A DNA stretch of 64,000 nucleotides from Kalmusia sp. IMI 367209 (lineage: Eukaryota > Ascomycota > Dothideomycetes > Pleosporales > Didymosphaeriaceae): contig JAPEUQ010000005.1 in assembly GCA_027946365.1 (NCBI GenBank), positions 1,116,001 to 1,180,000 on the forward strand, in the 5' to 3' direction. The notes beneath the pieces are model-generated. The model was not told the origin of the DNA. It saw only the letters and a list, made by a program, of their open reading frames with translations, and made no database searches. Positions 22,707 through 33,042 of the stretch are shown in pieces. The position numbers were made by a program, and so were the translations under genes. The first letter of the stretch is position 1, and every line of letters begins with the position of its first letter.

Positions 22707-22859
22707 GCATCGGTGGTTTAGTGGAACTGCCAGCTGTCGCCGTGTAATGGAGAGTTTTTCCTGATTTTGGTTTTCGATTTTTGGGAATATAAATTTCGAT
22801 TTGAGGTTAGACTAGAACATGTATGGTCGGTGCGCAAATACCATTCTAAAGATCCGGCC
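22707..22859 (+). repeat. tRNA-Gly-derived repeat, copy 1
   Basis: It begins GCATCGGTGGTTTAGTGG, identical to the first 18 nt of the tRNA-Gly gene at 37167 and including its A-box region. A degenerate tRNA body follows (ctgtcgccgtgtaatggag), then about 100 nt of non-tRNA sequence ending gatccggcc. The copy at 30673 matches it through the whole length, and similarity may continue to about 22905. This fits a tRNA-derived SINE or a duplicated tRNA pseudogene. Confidence 0.65.
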
Positions 22860-25418
22860 CCCATGTGCCCAGGACACCCGAGCGTTTCCTCTTCACATTC
22901 ATAATTAAATTATGGATTATCGTTCACTTATTATCGAATATCTTACCGAATTGGTTTAGACACGGTCGAAGTGGTCATATGCGGCATTATCTGGAGCTTG
23001 GGTGTGGTGATGGTATACCTCATGGCTGGTCAGACTGGTTACTGGGTCTCTTTATTTAGTGGTCCTAGTCTAAGCAACATTACCAGGTTCTTTCTAGTAT
23101 ACCTAGTGTTACTTACGGTTAAACGTATAAGTATATCCTTAACGTGCCTTTAACTAAATACAACAGCTAGATATTATACTCTATTAGTCATAAAGCTGAT
23201 ACTACCCAAATAGACTAATTTAAGAAGACTAATATAGAACTATAAGATAACGACTAGAGCTAGAAGATATATCTCCATCTAATCTATAGTAATATTATTA
23301 ATTAATCACGAGTTAAAACTCTTCCTTAGTAATAAATATAACTTAATAGCCGCACTAGTTCCCTTGGAATAGTATTGGTCACCTTTTTTGAAATCTTTTG
23401 AATCCTTTTACATTTAATGTTGGTGTAGACTTTGTTAATAATCGCTCTAACCTAGCGACTGAATCTAGTCTATATAGCTACCCACTGTGTAATAGCTTAA
23501 GCTTCTCTTACTTATATATGTCACGATACGGCGCTGTTGGGAGGTATTGGACGGTAATCGGTGGTCGGAGGTCCTGCGTGTCCCCAACAACCGAAAGGAG
23601 GACGATATCTAATAACCTACTCCACGCTTCGTATAGGTAGACCACATATCTTAATAACTAGAGTACTATGGTTGAGAAGAGTCTATTGCCTTATGACTAG
23701 AGGATAAAAGGGATCTACTGCATGGACATGGTCCAGCAGCGATTCGTCTACTTTCTACTACATAATATACTATATTGTTAACTATCATACTGAATCTACA
23801 TTGTTCACCGAGTGACCTAACAAGTATTAATTAGTAAAATTCTATTAAGATAGACGTTAAAGTTAGTTAACTTATAAGCTTTTACCTTTCCTAGTAAATA
23901 TATATATTAACTTACTAGATGATTAGAGTTATAAAAGATATAACGCGCACGTTCTTAGTTAGTTTCTAGTTAAAAAAGGTGAAAATATTAGTTAAAAGTT
24001 TAAATAAGTAATTAATCATTCTAAACCTAAGACTTAAATAGCTTAATATAAGCTAGAGATACTAAATGAATGTAGTACTAGCACTTATCTTAAGATATAG
24101 CGCCATGCTGATAGCGAATATATTTCCTATACGTAAAGGTCACTATTGTGCCTTAGGTAAGTATATATGTACCTCTCACCTATCTAGCTACTTATAATAG
24201 ATATAGTGCCCTACTACTAGCCCCACTCCTAGTGAGAATGTTAAAAGTATTAGCAAAGGCTGTTGCTAATGTAAGCATTTCTTTATTAATAGTACTGGAA
24301 ATTTTAAAGAGCTCTGCGTAATTAGTTCTTGATGTGCTGTCTCTTCTGTGAAATTACTGTTCAGAAGCCTATGATCAAGCGGGAGTAACTCAATGGCTGG
24401 GACTTACTTATAACTATCGTTTTGTGATAACTGTGCCTGTCCATCAGGATCAAGTCGCATGTTGAAAGGAACAAGTAGTAGAGAACGCGAAGCGTGCTTT
24501 TCATGTGTTTCAGAACCGGAAAAGCCAGAAATGTAGAAGACAGTTTAGTGTTGCAATGATTAAGAGGTCGGATATATAAGGGAGAAAAGGTCTCAAAAAA
24601 AGTCAATTCTGCCTTATAGGCCTATTAAAATGAAGTCTTTATATACTTTTATAGGCAAAATACCCAACAGCTCATGAATCATGTCGAATCCATTAAACCG
24701 GCCATTTCGGTAAGCTAGGAAATAATATCTGTTCACACCAATATACTTTATGGTAAGCCTGAAGCGGTAAAATCCTTAGGAACATACTCTAGTTTATTAT
24801 GACGAGCGATTCGGGTCGAAGGCTAAAGCTCACACGCCTATACCTGAACCGCCTCTCTAACAGTTAGTTTGGTGGGATCTTATTCATGCTTGAAAATATC
24901 TGGAGTCGAGTTTACCTCAAGAAAATCCAATCTATCAGTCTAGAATAAAAAACTCTATTACAAACAATGCTCCTTTTTCGCACCTTCTATTCTTTGCTGG
25001 GCTCTGAAAGTCGTACTGTACCTCTCTACAGGCGTATATCTTTGGAAACAATTGCACCCTGACCGCATTTCGAGTTCCTACTTTCCGAGGGAGACTACGC
25101 CCTGCCAACGTTTGCTGCATCCTTCGCAAATTTCCAGCCTGTTGCAAGTTAGTGAAGGTTCAAGAACCAGGGTCTCAGCACACCAGTTAGGTGACCCAGA
25201 GAACAGAGGTATGTTGCTTCAGAGGCTCAATTCAAAGGTCGTGATGTATGATACCCAATGCCATGGATGCCCCGGCTGTCATGTGACGAATGTGGCTTAC
25301 AATTGTTGTACCATACGGTGTAATGTGTGTTTCGTGCAACGAGTTGATCGCCTAATTATCAGTCAGCCAGGAAATCATTAAGCTTAAAAGCCTGATACAT
25401 ATCACAGGCTATAGTAGC
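22860..25418. other. AT-rich gene-free block
   Basis: From about 23100 to 24700 the sequence is strongly AT- and TpA-rich with stops in every frame, like 4683-7060. It is probably RIP-mutated repeat DNA. The last 0.5 kb becomes more balanced and leads into the 3' end of the leftward lysine-rich protein gene. Confidence 0.45.
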
Positions 25419-26336
25419 CTAGAGTGCACCATACGGTCTTGGGCTTGCTTCCAGACCCGGGTACTTACCAATTGCCTTAACATGATTTTTGTCGGCGAAC
25501 TCTGGTATCGCCTCTCCCTGGAAACTGTATCGCCGAACAGATTGCCTGGAACATTCCCACGTTTCTATAGGGTCGCCTTGTTCGCACGTTGCGCCTTTGA
25601 ACTGGTGGCAGAACTCCTTCAACTTGCCGATTTCCTCCGGGTTACCAGTATCTTTGAGGAGCTCGTAGCCCTTAGCTGGGAAATCGAGTTGACCTTTGCT
25701 GTTCTGCGTAACTGTGCCGATGATGAGTCTCCTGTGAGATGGCATGACGCTACTGGCTTTGTGGATAAGCATGTACGTTTTCCCAAGCTTCAGGTCCCTA
25801 ACGCCCTTCTTCTTCGCGGCCTGCAAAGCTCTCTTGTAATCTTCAGTTGGCTGTGGGCAGGCATCACCCGTGGCGCGTCTGCCGTGCTTGCTATTCTTTC
25901 CATGCTTCCCGTTGGCGCTGCAGTGGTTTTTCTTTGGTTTTGTATGCTTAGCTGGCTTCTTCCCTGAGGTCTTCCCATTGTGGTGAGGCTTCGGCTTCGG
26001 CTTCTTGTGCTTCTTTGCAGTCTTCTTAGGCCTTTTAGTTTTTGTCTTCTTGTGCTTCTTCGCAGTCTTCTTAGGTCTCCTGGTCCTCGCCTTCTTGGGT
26101 CTGGCTCTGCCCCTGTCGCCGCGAGCTCGTCGTTTTTCGAGGTCGGCGTCAAACGTATCGTCCTCTTTTGATTCAAGACCAAGGTTGGGGTCTTCGATTG
26201 CCCTTTTCACAACCCTGAGGCCATTATTGTACTCCCCAAGACTGTTTGCATTCGGCGCATTCCAGTCGGTTGGGACTGAGACCGTAAGGAGGCCTAACAG
26301 GCCGAAAAGCAGGAGCGTGAAGCTAAAAGCACGCAT
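25419..26336 (-). CDS. Secreted lysine-rich protein, paralogous architecture
   Basis: The single exon encodes 305 aa. A signal peptide (MRAFSFTLLLFGLLGLLTVS) is followed by a pro-region ending in a dibasic VVKRA site. Residues about 68-150 are a basic low-complexity stretch with several KKTAKKHKK units. The C-terminal half (DACPQPTEDY onward) looks globular, with YMLIHKASSVMPSHRRLIIG and cysteines (FCHQF, TCEQG, WECSR) that could form disulphides. I do not recognise the fold. Compared with the 7.1-kb gene, the basic stretch precedes rather than follows the globular part. Secretion and effector or toxin function are inferred from the signal peptide and context. Confidence 0.75.
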   Translation of the reverse strand: MRAFSFTLLLFGLLGLLTVSVPTDWNAPNANSLGEYNNGLRVVKRAIEDPNLGLESKEDDTFDADLEKRRARGDRGRARPKKARTRRPKKTAKKHKKTKTKRPKKTAKKHKKPKPKPHHNGKTSGKKPAKHTKPKKNHCSANGKHGKNSKHGRRATGDACPQPTEDYKRALQAAKKKGVRDLKLGKTYMLIHKASSVMPSHRRLIIGTVTQNSKGQLDFPAKGYELLKDTGNPEEIGKLKEFCHQFKGATCEQGDPIETWECSRQSVRRYSFQGEAIPEFADKNHVKAIGKYPGLEASPRPYGAL

Positions 26337-27212
26337 GTTGTAAAAGAATGAAGAATGTTATGTAAGAGAAAAAGAGTGACAGACGGAGTGCTTAGAGTCC
26401 AGCCTCAAAGGGAAGATTCGCGTCAGTAAAGACTGTAGAGATATGGTTATTTGGAGCCGAGCACCAATGCCATCTTTATAGCACTGAAGGATGCACGAGA
26501 GCTCTGTCCAGATACTCGAATCCTTTCCCCATCTGTTTTGTAAAATACATACAATCAAACAGAGGTCCGAACAGTCTCGCTACTACGTCTCATCGAAATT
26601 ACACCTAGACAGGTAGTGGCGGGCAAAACGGTCTTAACCGGACTCAGTTGGATAATATTGCTAACAGGTCGATGAATGCGGAGAAATAATATAAGTGCCC
26701 TAAGTAGCAATTGTCAGTTAAGTCCCGAAGCATTTGCTGCTCTTCCTCATACTGTGCCGTCGGCGTTTGGTGCTGTGCCTCTCCGACTCTCGCCAGATTA
26801 GGTATTCGGCCCCAGGCGTTTGTGCCACGCCGCTGGACATGTTGATGCACGCACAACGACGATGCAACATCCTGAGGAGTATGCCGCGAGCCAAAGCAGC
26901 ATCGTGGCAATCGGATAAGCAGAAGTTTCAGAAGCCCGCGACTTTTGACTGTCTTGCGTGGTGGTTATGTTACCATGCATGTGCCGCCGAGGAGTACCTC
27001 TGCCATAGAAACGCAAACGCGGCTGTGCTGTGGCTTGGGAGAAAAGCGCATAGATTGTGGCGTTAGTGAAACGACGCACAGGGGTGCGCTGACTATAATA
27101 ACCGACCTAGCTACTACCCAGTCTACACAATCACGCCATCTTACGACACCTACACTCTCACTCTGAGCCGCCCCGTTCGACTTGACCTCTTGACGCAGTT
27201 CAAATTCTGAAG
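26337..27212. other. Intergenic between divergent genes
   Basis: This contains the presumed upstream regions of the leftward lysine-rich protein and the rightward two-exon gene. The overlapping ORFs at 26.64-27.24 kb on both strands have no recognisable features. Confidence 0.4.
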
Positions 27213-28105
27213 ATGTGCTTTCGCCTATGGAGATTTGCACGTGGGCCGAATAAGAATACAGCAGTCGAGTTTGAAGAGTGGTTTCAGAATGTCATCCAAG
27301 GTACGAAACATTAGGCATCTATACGCCAAAATTTTTGGGCGACTAATCATACCCAGATGATATAAGAAACTATTTCCTTGCATACTTTAAGGAGGGAAAC
27401 GAAATCTGGGGCCCACTCTACACCAAAACCGACCGCAAGTACTTTAACAAGCGTATAGCCAGCCTCGTTACCACTTCTGATGATCACATCCCGCTGAATT
27501 CAATTATTGGCAAACTCTTACAAGCCCACCCTTCTAAAGCTGATATTATACAATCTATAACCCCTACACTTAAACAACTAATTGTGGCCTATGCCTCCTT
27601 TCCATTCTTGACCCCTGTTGTACTTACAAAAGATGCGTTGTGTCGCGCAATCTTGCTACTAACGGAACGGGGCTGGTGTTGTTGGAGGCAAGGCAAGGGG
27701 ACGTCTATTCGGTCGCGTTCTGACGATAAGCAATTGTCATTTCTTTACTCAGCATTAGTGTGTCCACCCGCTGGAGCTCCGACACAGAGCGACGTTCTTG
27801 ATGTTGTATGCAGGGTTCGTTATCCTTGCGATGTACACCAAGGTACCATACTCAACGGCTTAAACTATCTCCAACGCCATCCTGATACCGACTTTATACC
27901 ACTGGCTGAGCGGCTGCAGCCTGTGCAAGATGCGCAATCCCTTGATCCACTACCTGTCTCGCAAATACAGCTTCTATACACCATTACAGTGGCCTTTACA
28001 CCTCCGTGGTTTAAAGAGCCGGTCCCTCCTGGTTTTGAAGATAGTGAGAGTATAAATGAGGAGCAGTTCATTACGTGGGCCAAAGAGGTAAGTAAAGTTC
28101 TGTAG
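27213..28105 (+). CDS. Two-exon gene of uncertain family
   Basis: The coding region is join(27213..27300, 27357..28105), 278 aa. The 56-nt intron has GTACGA, branch CTAATC and CCCAG. Splicing joins FEEWFQNVIQ to DDIRNYFLAYF in one frame. The middle (VAYASFPFLTPVVLTKDALCRAILLLTERG) vaguely resembles the N-terminal region of fungal RTC5/TLDc-type proteins, but the TLDc domain itself is absent, so I do not assign that family. There is no signal peptide or membrane segment. Confidence 0.55.
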
Positions 28106-29539
28106 ACGAAATTCGCGACACGTTCCGCTTGTGCTAACGTTAGGCAGGCTAGGCTACTTCTCTGTTTACACCGGCTTTTTGAGGTCTTTCTCCCGCCTTT
28201 GAAGTAGAGGACACAAATCTATGTCGCCTACCAAAGAGTTTTCTGAACAGGGCACCAGTGAGTGGTACGGCACGATCGAGAGGGAATGGGGTGCATGGCT
28301 CGGCGTACGGAATTCGTGCAAGTCCTGGAGGTTATGGACAGGTCTGTGGTAGAGATAAGAGGACTCAATAGAGCTTGCAGTAAGGCATGTCTTATCCAAT
28401 TTACCGAGCACATGGTCCTCGAGGGTTCTTCACTGTCCGCTGCGAGACTGTCAAATGTCGAGATTGCACCGCTACAAGTACGATAAAGCTGTGAGCGCCT
28501 CGAACCAAAAGTGGAGATTGGGCGCAGTGAACTTTAGCCTTCTATACCACCTAAGATGAGCGTGTGTACAGCTTGAAAAGTATCGGAGGAACTGCTGACG
28601 ATGAATGAAGACATGGAGGCCGGCGTATCCAGCCTCTATAAGTAGGGAGTCGTAACATGTTTGTAGATCGTGGTCGTGCTGCGATTGCTGTTCCGCTGCT
28701 CATTTAACCTTTTTCGAGGACGAGCAGCGAGGTCAGAGTGATAAGTAGCAACGGCAATGGGTGGAGGCGCGGTAAGTGTACCACCAGCATATTCAATATC
28801 ATTTGCACTATCGGGGTGAAGCACCATTTTGAGGCTTCGCCGTACTTACTTGGAGCCGCTAGCTCCCACGACCAATCCGTTCCCCCTAACATTATCACCA
28901 GCCTACCAGGCCTTAGTGGCCGCCGCCTATCCGTTACCCAAAACTCCTCCGTGCATACACACGTCGAGAAGCCCTTAGACACCTAAATAAGCCCGCCTTC
29001 ACTACCTAGCTTCTAGCTAGGATTATTATTACTAGCTTATATACTTTAAGCACACCTAGCTAGATTCTCTTTATAGATATAGCAGACCTTTTAAAGAAAT
29101 ATTCTGGTATCTAGGACCCTCCCTTTCCCAGCTAAAGGCCCAGAGACCGCTATCTATAAACTACTCTATCGACTAAGCTTATATCCTTAGGTTAATCTTA
29201 CTATCCTTACAATATAGTAGTCTTTAAGTTTTTATATCCTCTCTTTATAATTTCTAAACATTGGTACTGCCTATCCTTTAGGGGACTGCGAAGACGCTCA
29301 TACTACTACCTTATAGGCACGCGATAATACTTTCTAGCGTCGTGTTAGGATTAGTAGAGGGTTAGAAGCTAATAATTTTACTAGTTAGATATCTGACATT
29401 TTTACCCTTAGAGATTCGTCGACACCTGGAGATTGCAGTACCTAGATGAACACTGTGGACGCGTAGTTGAAAGATGCCATAACATTGCAAGACGTAATTG
29501 TGAAAGCGTACAGGGATTACAAATCCGACAAAGGTTTGA
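28106..29539. other. Gene-free, partly AT-rich
   Basis: Short ORFs occur on both strands but none has coding character. From 28980 to 29390 the sequence becomes TpA-rich like the other decayed blocks. Confidence 0.4.
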
Positions 29540-29551
29540 GACAGACTTAGC

Positions 29552-29715
29552 ATGGCGAACCTAGCGTCGACGTACCGAAACCAAGGCTGGTGGCCAGAAG
29601 CCGAAGCGCTATTCATGCAAGTGATGGAGACTCGCAAGACGAAGCTCGGAGCAGACCATCCCTCCACGCTGACAAGCATGAACAATCTTTCAGTTACTTA
29701 CAACTCTGAGAAACT
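29552..29715 (+). pseudogene. Kinesin-light-chain-type TPR relic
   Basis: The frame reads MANLASTYRNQGWWPEAEALF, VMETRKTKLGADHP and STLTSMNNLS. This is the repeating unit of the TPR arrays found at the C-terminus of fungal NB-ARC/NACHT-TPR proteins. Little more than one unit remains, with no ATPase domain and no flanking repeats in frame, so it is a fragment. Confidence 0.7.
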
Positions 29716-29894
29716 GTTTTTGGGCTTTATTCCGTCGACGTCTCTAGGGCCTCATAGTAGTACACAGGTGTGTTCTGGGAACGGTGCGGGTCTTGGGAGT
29801 GACTACGCCACGCTAAAAATAGGTGCAACGGATGCAGAGCAGAAAACCCCGAACGGTTATTCGAATATCGCTTTTTGAAATTGGGAATCGAACA

Positions 29895-30380
29895 TGTGCG
29901 CGTGGACCAGGTTCCTGCGCGGGCTGCTTCCACACGGGCGGTGCTTCCCTAAGGGCAAGTCCCACGTTGGTGGGTTAGGGGATACGGTCTATCAGTCCCT
30001 GCGCCTTAAGCGCCCGCACGCCACAGTCCGCCCGTGTGGGCGAACTCTCTGTGCGGTCAATTCAACCACACGGCCAATTCGACCGTAGCGCAGACGCCCG
30101 CACGCCATAACAGTCCGTGTACAACAATCCCGTTCGGCTTATAACGCCGCACCTTCTTTTATTCCCCGCAGAATGCGCCCGCACCGGCTGAATGCCCATG
30201 CTGCTTGGGACTGTTACAGCCTGTTCCCTGTGCTTTCACACGTTTCTAGTAGTAAAAACGCCTGGTCCAAGAATCACGTGTAATACTGGAGCCTCTCCCA
30301 TCCAATAAAATCTTGGCAACACAAATTACAAGCGTGTGGCAGAACACGTGATTCCTGGACTACCCGGGCGCATGAGTAAG
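29895..30380. repeat. GC-rich repeat-like segment with inverted and direct repeats
   Basis: A perfect 12-bp inverted repeat, CCACACGGGCGG (29930-29941) and CCGCCCGTGTGG (30028-30039), and a direct repeat CGCCCGCACGCCA (about 30011 and 30091) occur in a segment much GC-richer than its surroundings. No coding potential is visible. It may be a piece of a transposon terminus; I cannot name it. Confidence 0.35.
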
Positions 30381-30672
30381 CGCTATTGGCGTCAGCAAGG
30401 ATTCGCGGTCGGATTCACATTCCGGGCAAAGCATCCGTGGGAAGGGTCGCCACATTAGCAAGCTCATACGCAGCGAACTTTACTCTTCTGTAAGAATGGA
30501 TATGATAAGCCAAAACGAGACGTTTCCTCTCTAGAGAGCGACCTTGCCGTATTACCGTGAAGCGGGTTTTTTTTGGAATATGGAAATTGCGAAACCGTTC
30601 TCGAAGACCCAAACATCATATTCCGGCACTTAGAATTTTTAAATGGCTTTGTGTCTAATGGTCCTGCGCAGC
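30380..30672 (+). repeat. Upstream flank shared with the tRNA-Gly locus
   Basis: Several blocks match the region 36815-37166 just upstream of the tRNA-Gly gene: taagcgctattggcgtcagc, gggcaaagcatccgt, ttctgtaag and atgataagccaaa, and tttcctctctaga. The order and approximate spacing are conserved. Each copy ends at the GCATCGGTGG start of a tRNA-Gly or its relic. Confidence 0.55.
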
Positions 30673-30824
30673 GCATCGGTGGTTTAGTGGAACTTCCAGC
30701 TGTTGCCGTGTAATGGAGCGTTCTTCCAATTTTGGTTTTTGGAAATGGGAAAGGTAAATTTCGTTTTAAGGCTAGACTAGAGCATGTAGGGTCAACGCGC
30801 AAATACCATTTTCGGGATCCGGCC
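30673..30824 (+). repeat. tRNA-Gly-derived repeat, copy 2
   Basis: This is the counterpart of 22707-22859, 152 nt and collinear, starting GCATCGGTGGTTTAGTGG and ending gatccggcc. The anticodon region tgttgccgtgtaa is closer to tRNA-Gly(GCC) than in copy 1, suggesting descent from an intronless tRNA-Gly. The T-arm B box is not preserved. Confidence 0.65.
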
Positions 30825-31150
30825 AACCCCCCGACCATAAAGTCCACCACCAAATTGATATTCTCCCCCACCGCTAAAAACGCCAGCGCATTCAGACACG
30901 AGCCTTTTCATCTTCGAGGTCCACAGCTTAGCCTACGGCGTGCGCTCGAACCAATGCAGCATGCAGGTCACAATAGACCAGAAGCACTACATGTAAACAA
31001 TAATTCATGATTCGAATGGTTGAGTAAACAATTTCTATAAGAATATATGAATATGTAAGTGAAACATCCTTACGAATACAACTAATCGCCACATCTAATA
31101 TCTAAAAGAAAATCGGTACCAGTATTCACATAAGTGCCCATGTTCAAAGT

Positions 31151-32078
31151 TTAGACGGTCTTTCCCTTCGCAGCCTTGCCCTTGGTCTTGCCCTTCTTGT
31201 TGTCGGCACAAATCTGATACTCTTCTAACGAGCCAGGCTTTCTTTCGGTGGTTTTGACGTAGTTGAATTTGCTGTCGAGGATGATGTAGCTGACTTCAGG
31301 GAAAACACCGGCTGGGCCACAAGTTAACTCGTGATATTCAATAAGAATTTCCAGATATAAGGTACTTACGCTTCCAAACTCCTTTGTCGAGAATAGGGAA
31401 CATCCACACGCCCTTTCCGACCTTGGCAGCCTTTCCATTTACTTTACAGTTATTCTTGGTGCTCTTCTTAGGAGTCTTCTTGGGTGTCTTCTTAGGAGTC
31501 TTCTTGGGTGTCTTCTTAGGAGTCTTCTTGGGTGTCTTCTTGGGAGTCTTCTTGGGTGTCTTCTTGGGTGTCTTCTTGGGTGTCTTCTTGGGAGCCTTCT
31601 TGGGAGCCTTCTTGGGAGCCTTCTTGTTGGGGGTCTTCTTGGAGGTCTTTGGCCGGGTCCTAGGGGCTCTTCCCCCGCGGGAACGTCGTGCTTGAAGGGC
31701 ATGTTTTTCCCCTTCATCTTCTTCTCTCTTCACGACCTTGGAACCTTTCATTTTCTCAACACCCTCGGCCTTCAATTCCTTGAAAGGCTTGTACTGGGCT
31801 GGGAAATGCAGCCCTTTGCCTGACTTTCCCTTCACTTTCATGGCCTTTGCCTGCTTCACGGCCCTCTCAATCTGGACAGCGGTGAACTTTTTACCGCTGG
31901 GACAAGTCGTGCCTGCGATTGCATCGTTCGGGCACGTGGCGCTGCTAGATTTGCCCTTGCTGCCCGTCTTGGCCCCAACGGCTGTGCCAGTCCTTGCTCT
32001 GGTCTCGAGATGTCCGATATTAGGACTCGCTGCCGAGAGGACTACGAGGCCCAGGAAAAGGAAGTTTTTAAGAAGCAT
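31151..32078 (-). CDS. Secreted RNase T1-like protein with lysine-rich insertion, catalytic residues lost
   Basis: The coding region is complement(join(31151..31311, 31370..32078)), 289 aa. The 58-nt intron (GTAAGT...CCCAG) joins DKGVWK to PGVFPEVSYIIL. ATG 32078 gives a signal peptide (MLLKNFLFLGLVVLSAASP); upstream in-frame ATGs do not. TCPSGKKFTAVQIERAVKQA and HFPAQYK resemble the start of fungal N1/T1 RNases. MFPIL, SYIIL and KTTERKPGS then YQIC resemble the EFPI, DRVIF and THTGAS...C elements. Between the two halves lies a basic insertion (about residues 125-209) with about 14 KKTP-type tetrads. By eye, T1 residues Tyr38, His40, Glu58, Arg77 and His92 align with Phe, Ala, Met, Tyr and Thr, so catalysis is unlikely. 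Comparable inactive RNase-like effectors are known in powdery mildews. The fold assignment is inference. Confidence 0.7.
31312..31369 (-). other. 58-nt intron in RNase-like gene
   Basis: On the minus strand the donor is GTAAGT (31364-31369), a TTAAC branch-like sequence follows, and CAG is at 31312-31314. The alternative without splicing stops 7 codons later and loses the conserved C-terminal segment. Confidence 0.75.
31464..31631 (-). repeat. 12-bp coding minisatellite (KKTP/KKAP tetrads)
   Basis: On the plus strand the unit is cttcttgggtgt or cttcttaggagt, about 14 tandem units, all in frame with the RNase-like gene. Variants alternate ggtgt, gagtc and gagcc, giving KKTP and KKAP. Unit gain or loss would change the tail length by four residues without a frameshift. 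Confidence 0.85.
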
Positions 32079-33042
32079 GGCTAAGGAGACCAGCTCCTTT
32101 GAACGATGTAGTGGATGGAGGTTGGAGGACTCACAAGAGGAAAAGGAAGTCGAGGTAAAAGAAAGAAAGGAAAGCTGCGTAGGAATGTAGAATCGAAGGA
32201 CAGAATATAGGCAGTGAGCGTGAATTGCCTCGATCAACCAATACAAGGTAATTTAAGGCCATATAGCGAGCCTCACAGCGGTGCGAGACAGAAAGTTTGT
32301 AGAAGAGACTTCGTTGTTGATATAGTTCCAAGAAATGACTAGCTGCAATCTGATTTAGCGGTACTGATAATGTTACTCCGCAGCACGTGTTTCCCACTCA
32401 GTGCTACATCAGACTCCGAATATTATCGCATACTTTCTTGAAACATTTCCGAATGCTAATCTATTAGACTCCCACGTAGACTTTGAAGCGAGCATCGCAC
32501 GTCCTTGTTCCAGGAGCTTAAATTAGGTATCGAACTAGAAGAACCGTCGTGTCTCAACGCAATGTAACCGTGCTTTGTAAATATTCCGTATCTCGGAAGT
32601 TGTCTCGTTGAATTAATTATGGGGCTACCCTTTTGAGTCCGTGCTGTGCCGTCGGATATGTGCGTAAGCTTACCGGCTTAGCCATTAGGCCAATAACCTT
32701 TGATCTCGCTTGACAATGGTCACGTGTCTCTCTTAGTCCCGAGGTCAAGCTGAGACTCTCGCGAAATTGGGAGAAAGAGAATCTGAACGTTGTAGATTCG
32801 ATAGTGATTATGCTTGTGGAAAACCGTGCCACAGGGGCGTCATCATCCGGACAGGGGTTAGACAAGTCCGGATCTCGGATTGCAGAAGGTTTGAAGACTT
32901 GGTCAAGACTTCCAGATAGAGTACCCTGAGTAGACGCATGGTATATTAAGACTCTCCATTACTCCTGTCGGTATGGTCATCCAACCCAACTACTTCACAT
33001 TCTTGTACGCGCGGTACCGGCTACCGTTATCTAAACTTGAAA
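32079..33042. other. Intergenic between divergent secreted-protein genes
   Basis: Nearly 1 kb without a supported gene. It must contain the promoters of the leftward RNase-like gene and the rightward deaminase-like gene. Confidence 0.4.

Noticed and set aside
29880..29900. GAATCGAACATG resembling the complement of a tRNA B box
   Set aside because: No matching acceptor or anticodon stems could be found on the minus strand.
31384..31695. Forward ORF of repeated FLGV units
   Set aside because: It is the antisense shadow of the KKTP minisatellite in the secreted RNase-like gene.
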